Shown piece after piece: positions 8,354-17,755 of a stretch of DNA of 64,000 nt. This stretch comes from an uncultured Eubacterium sp. GTDB lineage: Bacteria; Bacillota; Clostridia; Lachnospirales; Lachnospiraceae. Every line of letters begins with the position of its first letter. The first letter of the stretch is position 1. A program made the position numbers and the translations under genes. The notes under the pieces are model-generated. The model was not told the DNA's origin. It saw only the letters and a program-made list of their open reading frames with translations, and ran no database searches. The DNA is taken from NCBI GenBank assembly GCA_934338065.1, contig CAKRGX010000003.1:97613-161612 (forward strand), given 5' to 3'.

Positions 8354-11300
8354 TTATTCCTCATCTATAGCTTTTTCTTTCATATCTTTCTTTCGATTAA
8401 ACAAATCGTAAATACATGGTACTACAAAGAGTGTAAGAAGTGTACCATAGATCAGCCCGCCTATCGTTACAATGGCCATTGGTCTTGTCATATCCGTACC
8501 CATACTATTTCCAGCAACCATTGGTACAAGTCCAAGTACTGTTGTTACCGCCGTCATCAGAATCGGACGCAGTCGCGTAACACCTGCTTCACAGATCGCC
8601 TGTTTCTTTTCCATTCCGGCACGTCGGAGCTGATTGATATAGTCGACAAGCACAATACCATTATTAACAATAATACCTGCTAACATAACAAATCCGATCA
8701 AAGCGATCACACTCACATCACTGCCCGAAATCCACAATCCCAGAAAACCTCCGGTAAACGCAAGCGGTATTGTAAATAAAATGATAAACGGTGATAATAG
8801 AGACTGGAACTGGGCAACCATAATCAGGTACATCAGTACAATACCAAGAGCCATCATCAAGACAACCTGCCCCATTGCCTCTGCCGTCGCTTCATTCTCG
8901 CCATCATAGATAATGTCATATCCTGCCGGAGCATGATAATCTTTCAGTGCTTTCTCAACATTACCAGCCACATCACTTACAATATAACCATCTTTAATAT
9001 TGGCTTTTACCGATACCACCCTCATCTGTCCATCATGGTTGATCGTATTTGGTGAATCTGCCGTTTTAAACTCTGCTATCTTACTTAATTTGACTCTCTT
9101 TGTTTTCTTCGTTGCCGGATCTGTATACTCAACTGACATAGCCTTGATATCATCCCTTGTCAGTGATTCATCTGCTGACGAATCTACATACATACCCAGA
9201 TCATCCGTATCTGTTGATACCGTAGAAACAGAGGATGCCTCTTTTAATTTTCCATATATCTGCTGATACACCTGGGCAACCGTCAGCGAATATTTCATAG
9301 CCTTCGCTTTATCTACCGTAACACGATATTCTTCTCCGGATTCCTCCAAACCGTTTGTAATCTCTTCAAGACCGTCTACCTTTTGTATTCGTTTCATAAT
9401 GTCTTCTGAAATACTCTGCAATTTATCGAGATCTTTTCCTTTAATATTGATCACAACGCCCTGTCCCATCAGAGCACTCATATCCATTGCCGATGCATTG
9501 ACATCTACTTCACAATCGAGGTTTTTCGTTTTTTCCGTAATCTGATCTGTTATCTCCTGATTATTCAGTTCACGTTTCTCTTTCAGAATAACATACATAG
9601 TGACTGACTCACTGCCACTGTCCCCAGTCAGCATCGACAAAGAAGAACCACTTCCTGCATATGCTCCTACCGAATCCACATCCGATACCTCACGGATCCG
9701 TTTGATTGCCTCATCAGAAATTTTCTTCGTATCTGCCAGTTTCGTTCCTTTATCCATTTTTAACGTAACCGTCATTTGTGTACTTTCCATTTCAGGGATC
9801 ATAGAAGATCCACGCTGGAAGGAAAGCACTGCAAACAGAACAAGCAGAACAACCGAGCCAATTAAAACGATTGGTTTAAACCGAAGCACAATCCGGATCA
9901 ATTTGCCATATACATTCTGCATTGCCTCTACAATGCGGAATTGTCTGGTGTTGGTTCGTTTGATCAAACCTGCCGCCATAGCCGGCACTAATGTCAGGGC
10001 AACAAGCAGGCTGGCTCCTAATGTATAAGCAAGCGTTAATGCCAGATCGACAAAAAGCTGCTTCGTGATACCCTCGGTAAAAATGATTGGTGCAAACACA
10101 CATACCGTTGTCAGAGTAGAGGCAACAATTGCTCCTGCCACCTGCTTGGCACCTTCTACCGCCGCTTTACGTGTAGAATACCCCTCCTGCTTCAGGCGGA
10201 ATATATTCTCAATTACCACGACAGAGTTATCCACAAGCATACCAACTCCCAGCGCCAGTCCGGAAAGCGAAATAATATTCAGCGTCACACCACTAAAATA
10301 CATTGCCACGATCGCTGCAACAACACTCAATGGTATCGAGCAGGCAACGATAAATGTTGGTCTGAAATCCTTTAAGAAAAAGAGCAGAACGAGAATTGCC
10401 AGCAATCCACCAAACAGCAGATTTTGCACAACGGCATCCACAACCAGATCAATATAAACTCCCTGATTCATCATAATTGATGTATGTAACCCTTTATTCT
10501 CCTTTTCTAATTCTGTAAGACGATTTTCCAGATCCTTCGTAACATCACCCGTAGAATATCCAGACTGTTTTTGCAATGTAACAAGTACTGCCGGATTTCC
10601 ATTCACAACTGTATATACATCATCTGAATTATCCGTTATAACAACATCAGCGACATCTTCCAGCGTAATCGGATCCAATCCATCAATCCCCATGTCACAG
10701 ATAACCAGCTTACGTATATCCTTCTCGGAGCGGATCTTATCCCCCACACGCACCAGATAGGAAGTATCATCTTCTGTGATATAACCGGATGGCATATCAA
10801 AGTTTTCTGCTTTTAAAATATTTTCAACCATTTCTTTCGTGATCACTTTATGCAGATCCGCATTTTCTTTGGTTGTCTTTTTCGTATCCTTTAACTGCTT
10901 ACCTGCCTGTTTTAACTCAGAAGCACCTCGATTCATTCCCGCTTCTGTCACGCTTAACTGAATACCGGATAGAATCTTCTGCATATTAAGTTTTTCTAAA
11001 GCTTCTGTCGTTGAAACTTTACCCTTTTGCAATTTTTCCTTTGTTGTATTTAATTTTTTTAACCCTGCATTAATCTTTGCCTTTGCTGTCGTTATCTTTT
11101 TCTTATTGGCATTTAATACAGGTTCCTGCTTCTCAATCTCTGTCAGTCCATTCTGCGCAGAAGTTAATCCGCTTGAGATCTCCTCCAGTTTGGCTGGCAG
11201 TTGACTCTCTTTTACACCGTTTTTTTCCAATTCTCCCCGGACAACCTGTAACTGTGCCTGTACAGAAGCCAAAGAAGTTCTTACTTCCTGCGGAGCTTTA

Positions 11301-12310
11301 TCACCCAATGTTTCAATCTGCAACTTCAGAGAAGCTTCCTGCGTTGTCAGTTGTTTCAATGATGTCTGTGTTGTCTCTAACTGTGACTTCGTTGCTGTCA
11401 AAGTCTGAATCGTCCCCTTTAATTTTGACTTATTGGTAGCCACTGTTGCCAGACCGGAGTTCAGTTGTTTTTCTGATTTTTCCAAAGTTTTCTTCTGTTC
11501 ATTGATCTTAGCGATGTTTTCATTGATTGCCTTTAATCCATCTTTAATCTGTTCAGAAGCAGCATTTAATTTCGTTTCTCCCTTAGCAATTTTGCTTGCT
11601 GCCTGATTTTTCCCGGCATTTAATTTTTCTTTTCCATCTTCTAGTTTCTTCCTGCCCTTATCAATCTTCTTCTGGGCATCTGAAAGTTTTCCATCAAGCG
11701 CATCCTGAACAAGCTGATTCATCTTATCTAACTTATCCTGTTGTATAAGAACCTGTATTTTTTTCTCAATTCCACCGGATTGATTAACAGATGCAACTCC
11801 CTCTACGCTTTCCAATTCCGGAATAATATCTGATTTTACCTTCTTTGTAACTTCGGCACTATCCAGCTTATCATAATCCAGCGCAGCTACCATAATTGGC
11901 ATCATATCCGGATTCATCTTCATAATAGTAGGACTTCCCATGGTATCATCCCATTTTGCCTGAGACTTCACCATGTCCAGACTTTCTCTCATATCTACAG
12001 TTGTAGACCCCATATCAGTTCCATCGTTAAACTCCATCAATACAATCGACATATTTCCAACTGATACCGATGCCACCTTCTTGACATTATTAATGCGGGC
12101 CATCGCCTGTTCAACCGGCTCTGTAACCGCTTTTTCCACTTCCTCAGGACTAGCTCCCGGATATGTGGTCATGACAAGTGCATAGGGAAATTCCATACTA
12201 GGCAGAAAATCTGTACTCATATTCTGAAAAGAAAGGAACCCCAAAATAATCGTAATAACTACTGCAACAAAAACCGTAAATGGTCTTCTAACACTAAACT
12301 TTGATAACAC
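8354..12310 (-). CDS. RND-family efflux/transport permease with large coiled-coil insertion (SwrC-like)
   Basis: The N-terminus (FSVRRPFTVFVAVVITIILG) and motifs such as MLVDNSVVVIENI, AGIIVNNGIVLVDYINQ and RLRPILMTAVTT mark an AcrB/SwrC-type RND proton antiporter with 12 TM helices and two extracytoplasmic loops. At 1318 residues it is about 250-300 longer than usual. The excess is a charged, heptad-like coiled-coil insert at about 190-485 in the first porter loop, just after EKKIQVLIQQDKL. Such inserts occur in some Firmicute members. The start is a GTG with GGAGG 5 nt upstream. The cargo (drug, lipid or surfactant) is not evident, and no membrane-fusion partner gene is adjacent. Confidence 0.93.
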   Translation of the reverse strand: MLSKFSVRRPFTVFVAVVITIILGFLSFQNMSTDFLPSMEFPYALVMTTYPGASPEEVEKAVTEPVEQAMARINNVKKVASVSVGNMSIVLMEFNDGTDMGSTTVDMRESLDMVKSQAKWDDTMGSPTIMKMNPDMMPIMVAALDYDKLDSAEVTKKVKSDIIPELESVEGVASVNQSGGIEKKIQVLIQQDKLDKMNQLVQDALDGKLSDAQKKIDKGRKKLEDGKEKLNAGKNQAASKIAKGETKLNAASEQIKDGLKAINENIAKINEQKKTLEKSEKQLNSGLATVATNKSKLKGTIQTLTATKSQLETTQTSLKQLTTQEASLKLQIETLGDKAPQEVRTSLASVQAQLQVVRGELEKNGVKESQLPAKLEEISSGLTSAQNGLTEIEKQEPVLNANKKKITTAKAKINAGLKKLNTTKEKLQKGKVSTTEALEKLNMQKILSGIQLSVTEAGMNRGASELKQAGKQLKDTKKTTKENADLHKVITKEMVENILKAENFDMPSGYITEDDTSYLVRVGDKIRSEKDIRKLVICDMGIDGLDPITLEDVADVVITDNSDDVYTVVNGNPAVLVTLQKQSGYSTGDVTKDLENRLTELEKENKGLHTSIMMNQGVYIDLVVDAVVQNLLFGGLLAILVLLFFLKDFRPTFIVACSIPLSVVAAIVAMYFSGVTLNIISLSGLALGVGMLVDNSVVVIENIFRLKQEGYSTRKAAVEGAKQVAGAIVASTLTTVCVFAPIIFTEGITKQLFVDLALTLAYTLGASLLVALTLVPAMAAGLIKRTNTRQFRIVEAMQNVYGKLIRIVLRFKPIVLIGSVVLLVLFAVLSFQRGSSMIPEMESTQMTVTLKMDKGTKLADTKKISDEAIKRIREVSDVDSVGAYAGSGSSLSMLTGDSGSESVTMYVILKEKRELNNQEITDQITEKTKNLDCEVDVNASAMDMSALMGQGVVINIKGKDLDKLQSISEDIMKRIQKVDGLEEITNGLEESGEEYRVTVDKAKAMKYSLTVAQVYQQIYGKLKEASSVSTVSTDTDDLGMYVDSSADESLTRDDIKAMSVEYTDPATKKTKRVKLSKIAEFKTADSPNTINHDGQMRVVSVKANIKDGYIVSDVAGNVEKALKDYHAPAGYDIIYDGENEATAEAMGQVVLMMALGIVLMYLIMVAQFQSLLSPFIILFTIPLAFTGGFLGLWISGSDVSVIALIGFVMLAGIIVNNGIVLVDYINQLRRAGMEKKQAICEAGVTRLRPILMTAVTTVLGLVPMVAGNSMGTDMTRPMAIVTIGGLIYGTLLTLFVVPCIYDLFNRKKDMKEKAIDEE

Positions 12311-12431
12311 AAAAACCTCCTAAGTGTGCATAAACAATTGTAAACTGCTCTTAATTTTAACACTAACACCATCCAAGTTCAATAATTACCAGAATTAAAA
12401 TGTGAATAATCTGTGTTCTTTTACCTGCCAG

Positions 12432-13637
12432 TCAGCCTGCCAGCTTGATCTTCATAACTTCTTCTGCCTTATTTAACTGATTATCATCATCATTTCCCAA
12501 CACTTTGGAATGTCCGGAATATTCTACCTCGACATCCGGTGTCAATCCTTTCCCATGTATGCAGCGCTTGCTTGGCAGAAGGTACTCCCCTGTCGTAAGC
12601 TTGATTCCTCCACCACAGGATTGTTCCAGAGAAAAGACCGTCTGCACGATTCCCTTGCCAAAACTTTTTGTTCCTATCAGGGTAGCAGCTTTACGCTCCT
12701 GCATGCACCCGGCAAACACTTCTGAGGCACTGGCACTCTGTCCATTGATCAATATGATAACCGGCTTATCAAAATGTTCCTTATCCGATGACGTATATAA
12801 TTTATCTCCCTTTACCTTGTTTTTCTCTGTAATAAGATTTCCTTCCGGAAGCATGCGATCCAGCATACTGATAACGGCGGTCAATGATCCTCCACCATTA
12901 TTTCTTAAATCAATGATGAGTCCCTTCTCATCCTTTTTCTCCAGATCTGCAATGGCCTTTCTAAATTGAGAAACTGTCTCTTTGTCAAACTGTGAAATTC
13001 CAATATATCCAATCTCTGATTCCAGCATTTTCTTTGTTACGCTCTGTGAAACAATCTTTTCCGTTACAACAGTCAATTGCTTTTCTACTGTTTTTCCTGA
13101 CTGTTTCCGCTTTATGGTCAAAACAGATTTCTTGCCTTTTTCTCCTTTGATCAGGCTGACTGTCTCAGATAATCCCATTTTTTCCACATTCTTATCATCT
13201 ACCTTTATAATGCAGTCACCAATCTTAAGCCCCGCCCGTTCCGCCGGGGTACCCTTTTGCACATTTTTTATTACCTTTTGTCCGGTCTTTTGATCCACAG
13301 CAACCGTTGCACCAATCCCCTGATAGTCACCGTTTATGCTGTCAAAGCTCTCCTTTAGCTCCTGTGATGTAAAATAGGATGAATAGGGATCACCCAGTGC
13401 TGCCACCATTCCCTTCGCTGCACACTCCGATATTGTCTGGTCCGGCACATCATCTTTCCAATAATAACGGTCAATATACGACTCAATAACACTGGCTTTG
13501 TTCCATACCTGATCAGCCAGTGAACCGTCTATCCAGTGATAGACACCCAGAAATCGTAATATCGTCAAAAGAATTAGTACCATTAATGTTCCAGTCAATA
13601 ATCCTTTCAAAAAAGTCATTCTGTTTTGTCCTCTCAT
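12432..13637 (-). CDS. C-terminal processing protease, S41 family, with PDZ domain
   Basis: This is a membrane-anchored, secreted-side serine protease of the CtpA/CtpB type. It has an N-terminal TM (about 10-33), a PDZ domain (about 95-190, with AERAGLKIGDCIIKVDD) and an S41 domain with the Ser303/Lys328 dyad in NGQSASASEVF and TKSFGKGIVQT. The substrate-cleft LRNNGGG is present. The ATG at 13637 is favoured because GGAGG lies 6 nt upstream. It follows the EnvC-like gene by 17 nt and belongs to the FtsEX cluster. Related proteases process cell-wall hydrolases or sporulation factors; the substrate here is unknown. Confidence 0.93.
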   Translation of the reverse strand: MRGQNRMTFLKGLLTGTLMVLILLTILRFLGVYHWIDGSLADQVWNKASVIESYIDRYYWKDDVPDQTISECAAKGMVAALGDPYSSYFTSQELKESFDSINGDYQGIGATVAVDQKTGQKVIKNVQKGTPAERAGLKIGDCIIKVDDKNVEKMGLSETVSLIKGEKGKKSVLTIKRKQSGKTVEKQLTVVTEKIVSQSVTKKMLESEIGYIGISQFDKETVSQFRKAIADLEKKDEKGLIIDLRNNGGGSLTAVISMLDRMLPEGNLITEKNKVKGDKLYTSSDKEHFDKPVIILINGQSASASEVFAGCMQERKAATLIGTKSFGKGIVQTVFSLEQSCGGGIKLTTGEYLLPSKRCIHGKGLTPDVEVEYSGHSKVLGNDDDNQLNKAEEVMKIKLAG

Positions 13638-13654
13638 TTTCAACCTCCAATATT

Positions 13655-14854
13655 CTATCTCGATACATAATTCAATGGATCAACATATGTCCCGGCATGA
13701 GATACACCGAAATGCAGATGGGATCCTGTTGATATACCTGTAGATCCAACATATGCGATAACCTGACCCTTCTTTACCAAATCTCCTACCTTGACAGCCA
13801 GGTGGGAACAATGCATATAAACCGTATACAGGCGGTTACCGTGGGATATCATAATATAATTTCCTGCACTTGAACTATACAGTGCCGTAACAACTTTTCC
13901 ACTGCCTGCTGCCACAATCGATGTTCCTGATGGGGCTGCAAGATCAATTCCTTTATGATAGCTGCTTGCCCCGGCAGTTGGACTCTCACGATGTCCAAAT
14001 CGGGATGATATCCTCCCTACGCCCCTACTGAGCGGCCATATGAATCCTGCCCCGCTATTTCCTTCTTCTGAATTTCCCTGTCCTGTGGCCTGTTCACGAT
14101 CAATCTCTTCTTGTTTCTTCTGAAGAAGTTCCTCCACCTGATGCTCAGCCTGTATCGCCTTTTTCGTATAATCTTCCGCTTTTTTCTGCGAAGTTTTCAA
14201 TTTTTTATTATATTTTTTTAATTGTTTTTTCTTCTTTTCTTTCAGTTCCCTGACTGCCTGTTTTTCTATCTGTGTCTCACGTTTTAACTCCGTCAGCCGG
14301 TCAACTGCCTGTTTTACTTTTGTTTCTTTTTCCTGTACCGTATTTTTTATTTTCTTATACCTATCAAAAGCATCTTTGTCATACCGGCTGATCTTTTCCA
14401 CATATTCTGAACGGTTCAAAAGATCTGTTATACCAGATGCACCAAAAAGGATCTGCCAGTATTCCTGAGTACCATTTTCATACATATACTTTATGCGCTT
14501 TTTCATCATGATATACTGTTGCTTCTCTTCCTCCTGTGCTGACAGCAGTTCCCTTTTCACCCGCTCCAGCTCTTCCTGTTTGTCCCTGATATTCTGCGCC
14601 AGATCAGCCAGTGACTCTTCCAACTGCATCGTTTTCTTATCCATTTTCTCCACATATTTCAGAGCATCCCCCCTGACTTGATCCAGTTCCTGTATCTCTT
14701 TCTGCACATCAGCCGCTTTCTTTTCGAAATCTTTTTGTTCCTTCCGGACACTTTCAATCTGCTGATCATAATTCACGGCATAAGAATAATCCCCTGCCAT
14801 AAGAAACATAAGAACTACCAGAAAAATAATAAAACGGATTCCTTTTTTGACCAT
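13655..14854 (-). CDS. Coiled-coil M23 murein hydrolase / EnvC-like FtsEX partner
   Basis: A signal peptide (about 1-26) is followed by a long two-part coiled coil (about 27-245) and a C-terminal M23 (LytM) domain with zinc motifs SSYHKGIDLAAP and TGSHLHFGVSH. This layout matches EnvC and PcsB-type proteins that FtsEX switches on to open peptidoglycan at division. The gene sits directly downstream of ftsE and ftsX, 15 nt after ftsX, which supports that pairing. The zinc ligands look intact, so it may be a real endopeptidase rather than only an activator like E. coli EnvC. Confidence 0.92.
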   Translation of the reverse strand: MVKKGIRFIIFLVVLMFLMAGDYSYAVNYDQQIESVRKEQKDFEKKAADVQKEIQELDQVRGDALKYVEKMDKKTMQLEESLADLAQNIRDKQEELERVKRELLSAQEEEKQQYIMMKKRIKYMYENGTQEYWQILFGASGITDLLNRSEYVEKISRYDKDAFDRYKKIKNTVQEKETKVKQAVDRLTELKRETQIEKQAVRELKEKKKKQLKKYNKKLKTSQKKAEDYTKKAIQAEHQVEELLQKKQEEIDREQATGQGNSEEGNSGAGFIWPLSRGVGRISSRFGHRESPTAGASSYHKGIDLAAPSGTSIVAAGSGKVVTALYSSSAGNYIMISHGNRLYTVYMHCSHLAVKVGDLVKKGQVIAYVGSTGISTGSHLHFGVSHAGTYVDPLNYVSR

Positions 14855-14869
14855 TTACAGACCTTCTTC

Positions 14870-15781
14870 CTAAATGTTTAAGTTGCGTCTTACAGTAATA
14901 AAACTGCCTATAAACCCCACTCCTATTCCCATCCCAAACAATACCGGCACCAAAAAAGAAAAGATATCACCTGTTGTCATAAAAGAAACACCTTGAGAAA
15001 AAAGTGAGAAATGACTGGTAACAAAACGAATCACTCTGCCATAGAGCAGGGCAAGAACAAGTAACGGCAAAGCAGCACCCACAAGTCCGATAACAATTCC
15101 CTCTATAATAAAGGGTGCCCAGATCAGTGAATCATCTGCCCCCATCAAACGCATAATAGCAATCTCCGGACGTCTCACGGTAATTCCGATAGCAATCGTG
15201 GAATGAATAAGAAAAACCGACACCAGCAATAAAATCATACTGAGAATGACGGAAACCATTCCCACCAGACGATTCACATCTGATAAACCCCCGGCTACTT
15301 CATCTGACTTCTTGATGGTTCGAATCCCTTTAACGTTTTTCAGGTATTCTGCAAGCATATCCTGTTGACTTATATCCTTTAAGAAAATTTCATATGAATC
15401 CGAATCCGCCAATGGATTTTCATCGCCAAAGCTTTCCACTAACTCTGGGGAATCTGAAAAATTCTCTTTTTTAAAACGTTCCCACGCTTCTTCTGCCGAA
15501 ACAAAACGAACCTGTCTTACTTCCTTACGCTCACGAATCGCATCGCCAATCAGCTTGATACCATTCTCATCTATATTTTCATCAAAGAAAACGGTTAATC
15601 CTACGGAACTCTCTGCCGACCGGATAATATTTTGGAAATTACCAAACACAAAGTAAAACAGTCCAAAGAGAAACAAACACGCTGCCACCGTTCCCACCGA
15701 TGCCAACGTGAACATACGATTTTTCTTTAGATTGATGATTCCCTGCTTAATATTATATAAAAACAGATTAATTCCTTTCAT
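14870..15781 (-). CDS. ftsX: Cell division protein FtsX
   Basis: FtsX is the four-TM permease-like partner of FtsE that transmits ATP hydrolysis to wall hydrolases outside the cell. The start region (NIKQGIINLKKNRMFTLASV), the extracytoplasmic loop with VRQVRFVSAEEAWERF, and the C-terminal FtsX-family segment RRPEIAIMRLMGADDSLIWA are typical. The ATG at 15781 lies 8 nt after a GGTGG inside the end of ftsE, so the genes overlap by 14 nt and are translationally coupled. The EnvC-like gene follows. Confidence 0.93.
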   Translation of the reverse strand: MKGINLFLYNIKQGIINLKKNRMFTLASVGTVAACLFLFGLFYFVFGNFQNIIRSAESSVGLTVFFDENIDENGIKLIGDAIRERKEVRQVRFVSAEEAWERFKKENFSDSPELVESFGDENPLADSDSYEIFLKDISQQDMLAEYLKNVKGIRTIKKSDEVAGGLSDVNRLVGMVSVILSMILLLVSVFLIHSTIAIGITVRRPEIAIMRLMGADDSLIWAPFIIEGIVIGLVGAALPLLVLALLYGRVIRFVTSHFSLFSQGVSFMTTGDIFSFLVPVLFGMGIGVGFIGSFITVRRNLNI

Positions 15782-16487
15782 ATTCATAACCACCTTTTTT
15801 CTCGTCACGAACCAAACATCCTTCATTCAATGTGATCACTCGTTTTTGCATAACATCAACGACATCATTATTATGTGTCACAACAACTACCGTTGTTCCC
15901 ATCTTGTTCACCTCTTTAAGCAGCATCATAATGTCCCATGCTGTCTGAGGATCCAAATTTCCCGTTGGTTCATCTGCAAGCAAGATTGCCGGCTGATTAA
16001 CTAATGCACGCGCAATCGCCACCCGTTGCTGCTCTCCACCCGACAATTGATGCGGATAAGCTTCAGCCTTATCCTTCAACCCTACCATTTCCAGCATGAT
16101 TGGTACATTGATGGCAATCTGCCTTTTAGGCACACCAATAATCTGTTGCGCAAATGCAATATTCTCATACACCGTTTTATTTTTCAAAAGACGAAAGTCC
16201 TGAAAAACAATTCCAAACTTTCGGCGGTAGATCGAAATCTGCTTTCTTTTCAGATGAGCCACGGATCTTCCACCTACATATAGTGTTCCTTCCGTTGGTT
16301 CCAGTTCTTTTAAAAGCAATTTAATAAAAGTGGATTTTCCAGATCCACTTTTACCTACGACGAAAACAAACTCGCCCTTATTTATCCGAACGGATATATC
16401 GTGCAGAGCATCTACCCCCTCTGCATATTTTTTTGAAATATGTTCCATTGCAATGGTCGGTATCTCTTTCCTGCTGCTTTCCATCAT
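15768..16487 (-). CDS. ftsE: Cell division ATP-binding protein FtsE
   Basis: This ABC ATPase energises FtsX. Walker A GKSGSGKSTFIK, the signature LSGGEQQRVAIARAL, Walker B ILLADEPTGNLD and the switch His in VVVVTHNNDVV are all present. Length is normal for FtsE. Several ATGs are close together; the pair at 16487/16484 has GGAG 6-9 nt upstream and is preferred over 16499. The upstream neighbour is a PucR-type regulator gene, which ends 20 nt before. Confidence 0.95.
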   Translation of the reverse strand: MMESSRKEIPTIAMEHISKKYAEGVDALHDISVRINKGEFVFVVGKSGSGKSTFIKLLLKELEPTEGTLYVGGRSVAHLKRKQISIYRRKFGIVFQDFRLLKNKTVYENIAFAQQIIGVPKRQIAINVPIMLEMVGLKDKAEAYPHQLSGGEQQRVAIARALVNQPAILLADEPTGNLDPQTAWDIMMLLKEVNKMGTTVVVVTHNNDVVDVMQKRVITLNEGCLVRDEKKGGYEYERN

Positions 16488-16507
16488 GCCAATCTCCATT
16501 CCAAAGT

Positions 16508-17596
16508 TTAATAATCTATTGTTTCTAAATAATTCATATATTTTACAACCATTAAAGCAATACGGAATGTAATCGCATCTTCAAAAACACGAAGATCCAG
16601 CCCCGTACTCTTTTGAAGTTTGTCCAGTCGATAAACAAGAGTATTTCTATGAATATATAATTGACGAGAAGTTTCCGAAACATTCAGATTATTCTCAAAA
16701 AACTTATTGATGGTTGTCAATGTTTCTTCATCAAATTCATCGGGTGTTTTATCCTCAAATATTTCTTTAATAAACATTTTGCACAAAGGAAGAGGAAGCT
16801 GATAGATCAGACGCCCAATTCCCAAATTACTATAAGCAATCACTTTCTTATCACTATAGAAAATCCTGCCGACATCAAGAGCCATCTTTGCCTCTTTATA
16901 AGAGCGGGAAACTTCTTTTATGTCCTTAACGATCGTACCATATGCCACATGTACACGCGCCATAGCTTCGGTGTTCAACATATCTACAATAATCTGAGCT
17001 GTTTTCTCCAGACTGTCATAGTTTTCTCTTTCTGTCAATTCTTTCACAAGAATGATGTTTTTCTCATCAACTGCCGTAATAAAATCTTTGTTTCCTCCAG
17101 CAAATAAACCTCTTACTGTTTCCAGTGCACCATTGTCTTTTTCTTTACTTGTCTCTATAATATAAACAACACGCCGTGCGTTCATCTCTATGTGAAGTTT
17201 CTTGGCACGATTAAAAATATCTACTAACAACAGATTATCCAAAAGAAGATTTTTAATAAAATTATCTTTATCATAACGTTCCTTATAAGCAATCAAAAGA
17301 TTTTGTATCTGAAAGACAACAATCTTACCAATCGTATATACTTCTTCGGCATCGCCCTTAGCAATGACCACATACTCCAACTGACTTTCATCATAAGCCT
17401 TAAAAAATTGATACCCCTGTAAAACCTGGCTATCCGCCGGCGATTCAACAAAAGATTTCACCAGCATACTATAATCATTATTATCATTTGCTGTTTCTGC
17501 CAGAATATTTCCCTCTGTATCCGCAACACTAAGATCTATCTTTGTAATCCCTTTCACACCATCAATCGTATTCTGCAAAATCTGATTTGATATCAT
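16508..17596 (-). CDS. PucR/CdaR-type transcriptional regulator
   Basis: The C-terminus carries the PucR/CdaR helix-turn-helix: FFENNLNVSETSRQLYIHRN followed by TLVYRLDKLQKSTGLDL (about 300-345). Upstream lie a GGDEF-like middle region (about 135-270) and an N-terminal sugar-diacid-recognition-like region beginning IDGVKGITKIDLSVADTEGN. Family members sense sugar acids or related metabolites. It is encoded between the sugar-ABC ATPase gene msmX and ftsE, and has its own promoter and an upstream terminator. The ligand cannot be inferred. Confidence 0.87.
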   Translation of the reverse strand: MISNQILQNTIDGVKGITKIDLSVADTEGNILAETANDNNDYSMLVKSFVESPADSQVLQGYQFFKAYDESQLEYVVIAKGDAEEVYTIGKIVVFQIQNLLIAYKERYDKDNFIKNLLLDNLLLVDIFNRAKKLHIEMNARRVVYIIETSKEKDNGALETVRGLFAGGNKDFITAVDEKNIILVKELTERENYDSLEKTAQIIVDMLNTEAMARVHVAYGTIVKDIKEVSRSYKEAKMALDVGRIFYSDKKVIAYSNLGIGRLIYQLPLPLCKMFIKEIFEDKTPDEFDEETLTTINKFFENNLNVSETSRQLYIHRNTLVYRLDKLQKSTGLDLRVFEDAITFRIALMVVKYMNYLETIDY

Positions 17597-17631
17597 CCGT
17601 GCACCTCCATTCGTTCTCCCATTTTCTCCTC

Positions 17632-17660
17632 ATTGTAACATTTTTTCATGTAAAAGTAAA
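17632..17660 (-). promoter_or_regulatory. Sigma-A-type promoter before the PucR-type gene
   Basis: On the minus strand TTTACT (17660-17655) and TACAAT (17637-17632) are separated by 17 nt, and the start codon is 36 nt downstream of the -10. It could drive the regulator and the ftsE-ftsX-envC-ctpA genes behind it. Confidence 0.55.
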
Positions 17661-17700
17661 GTTTCTTAGAAGTGTACTATATTTGGTGAACTTAATATAG

Positions 17701-17734
17701 AAAAAGACTCAGATGCATAAAACACCTGAGTCTC
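17701..17734 (-). terminator. Intrinsic terminator of msmX
   Basis: On the minus strand GACTCAGGTG and CATCTGAGTC form a stem with one mismatch and a 7-nt loop, followed by TTTTT. It lies 22 nt after the msmX stop. Confidence 0.85.
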
Positions 17735-17755
17735 ATCGTACTTTTTATATGAAAT

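Noticed and set aside
9600..10457. Two long plus-strand open frames inside the RND gene
   Set aside because: They are antisense shadows of the RND coding frame and have no ribosome sites or known motifs.
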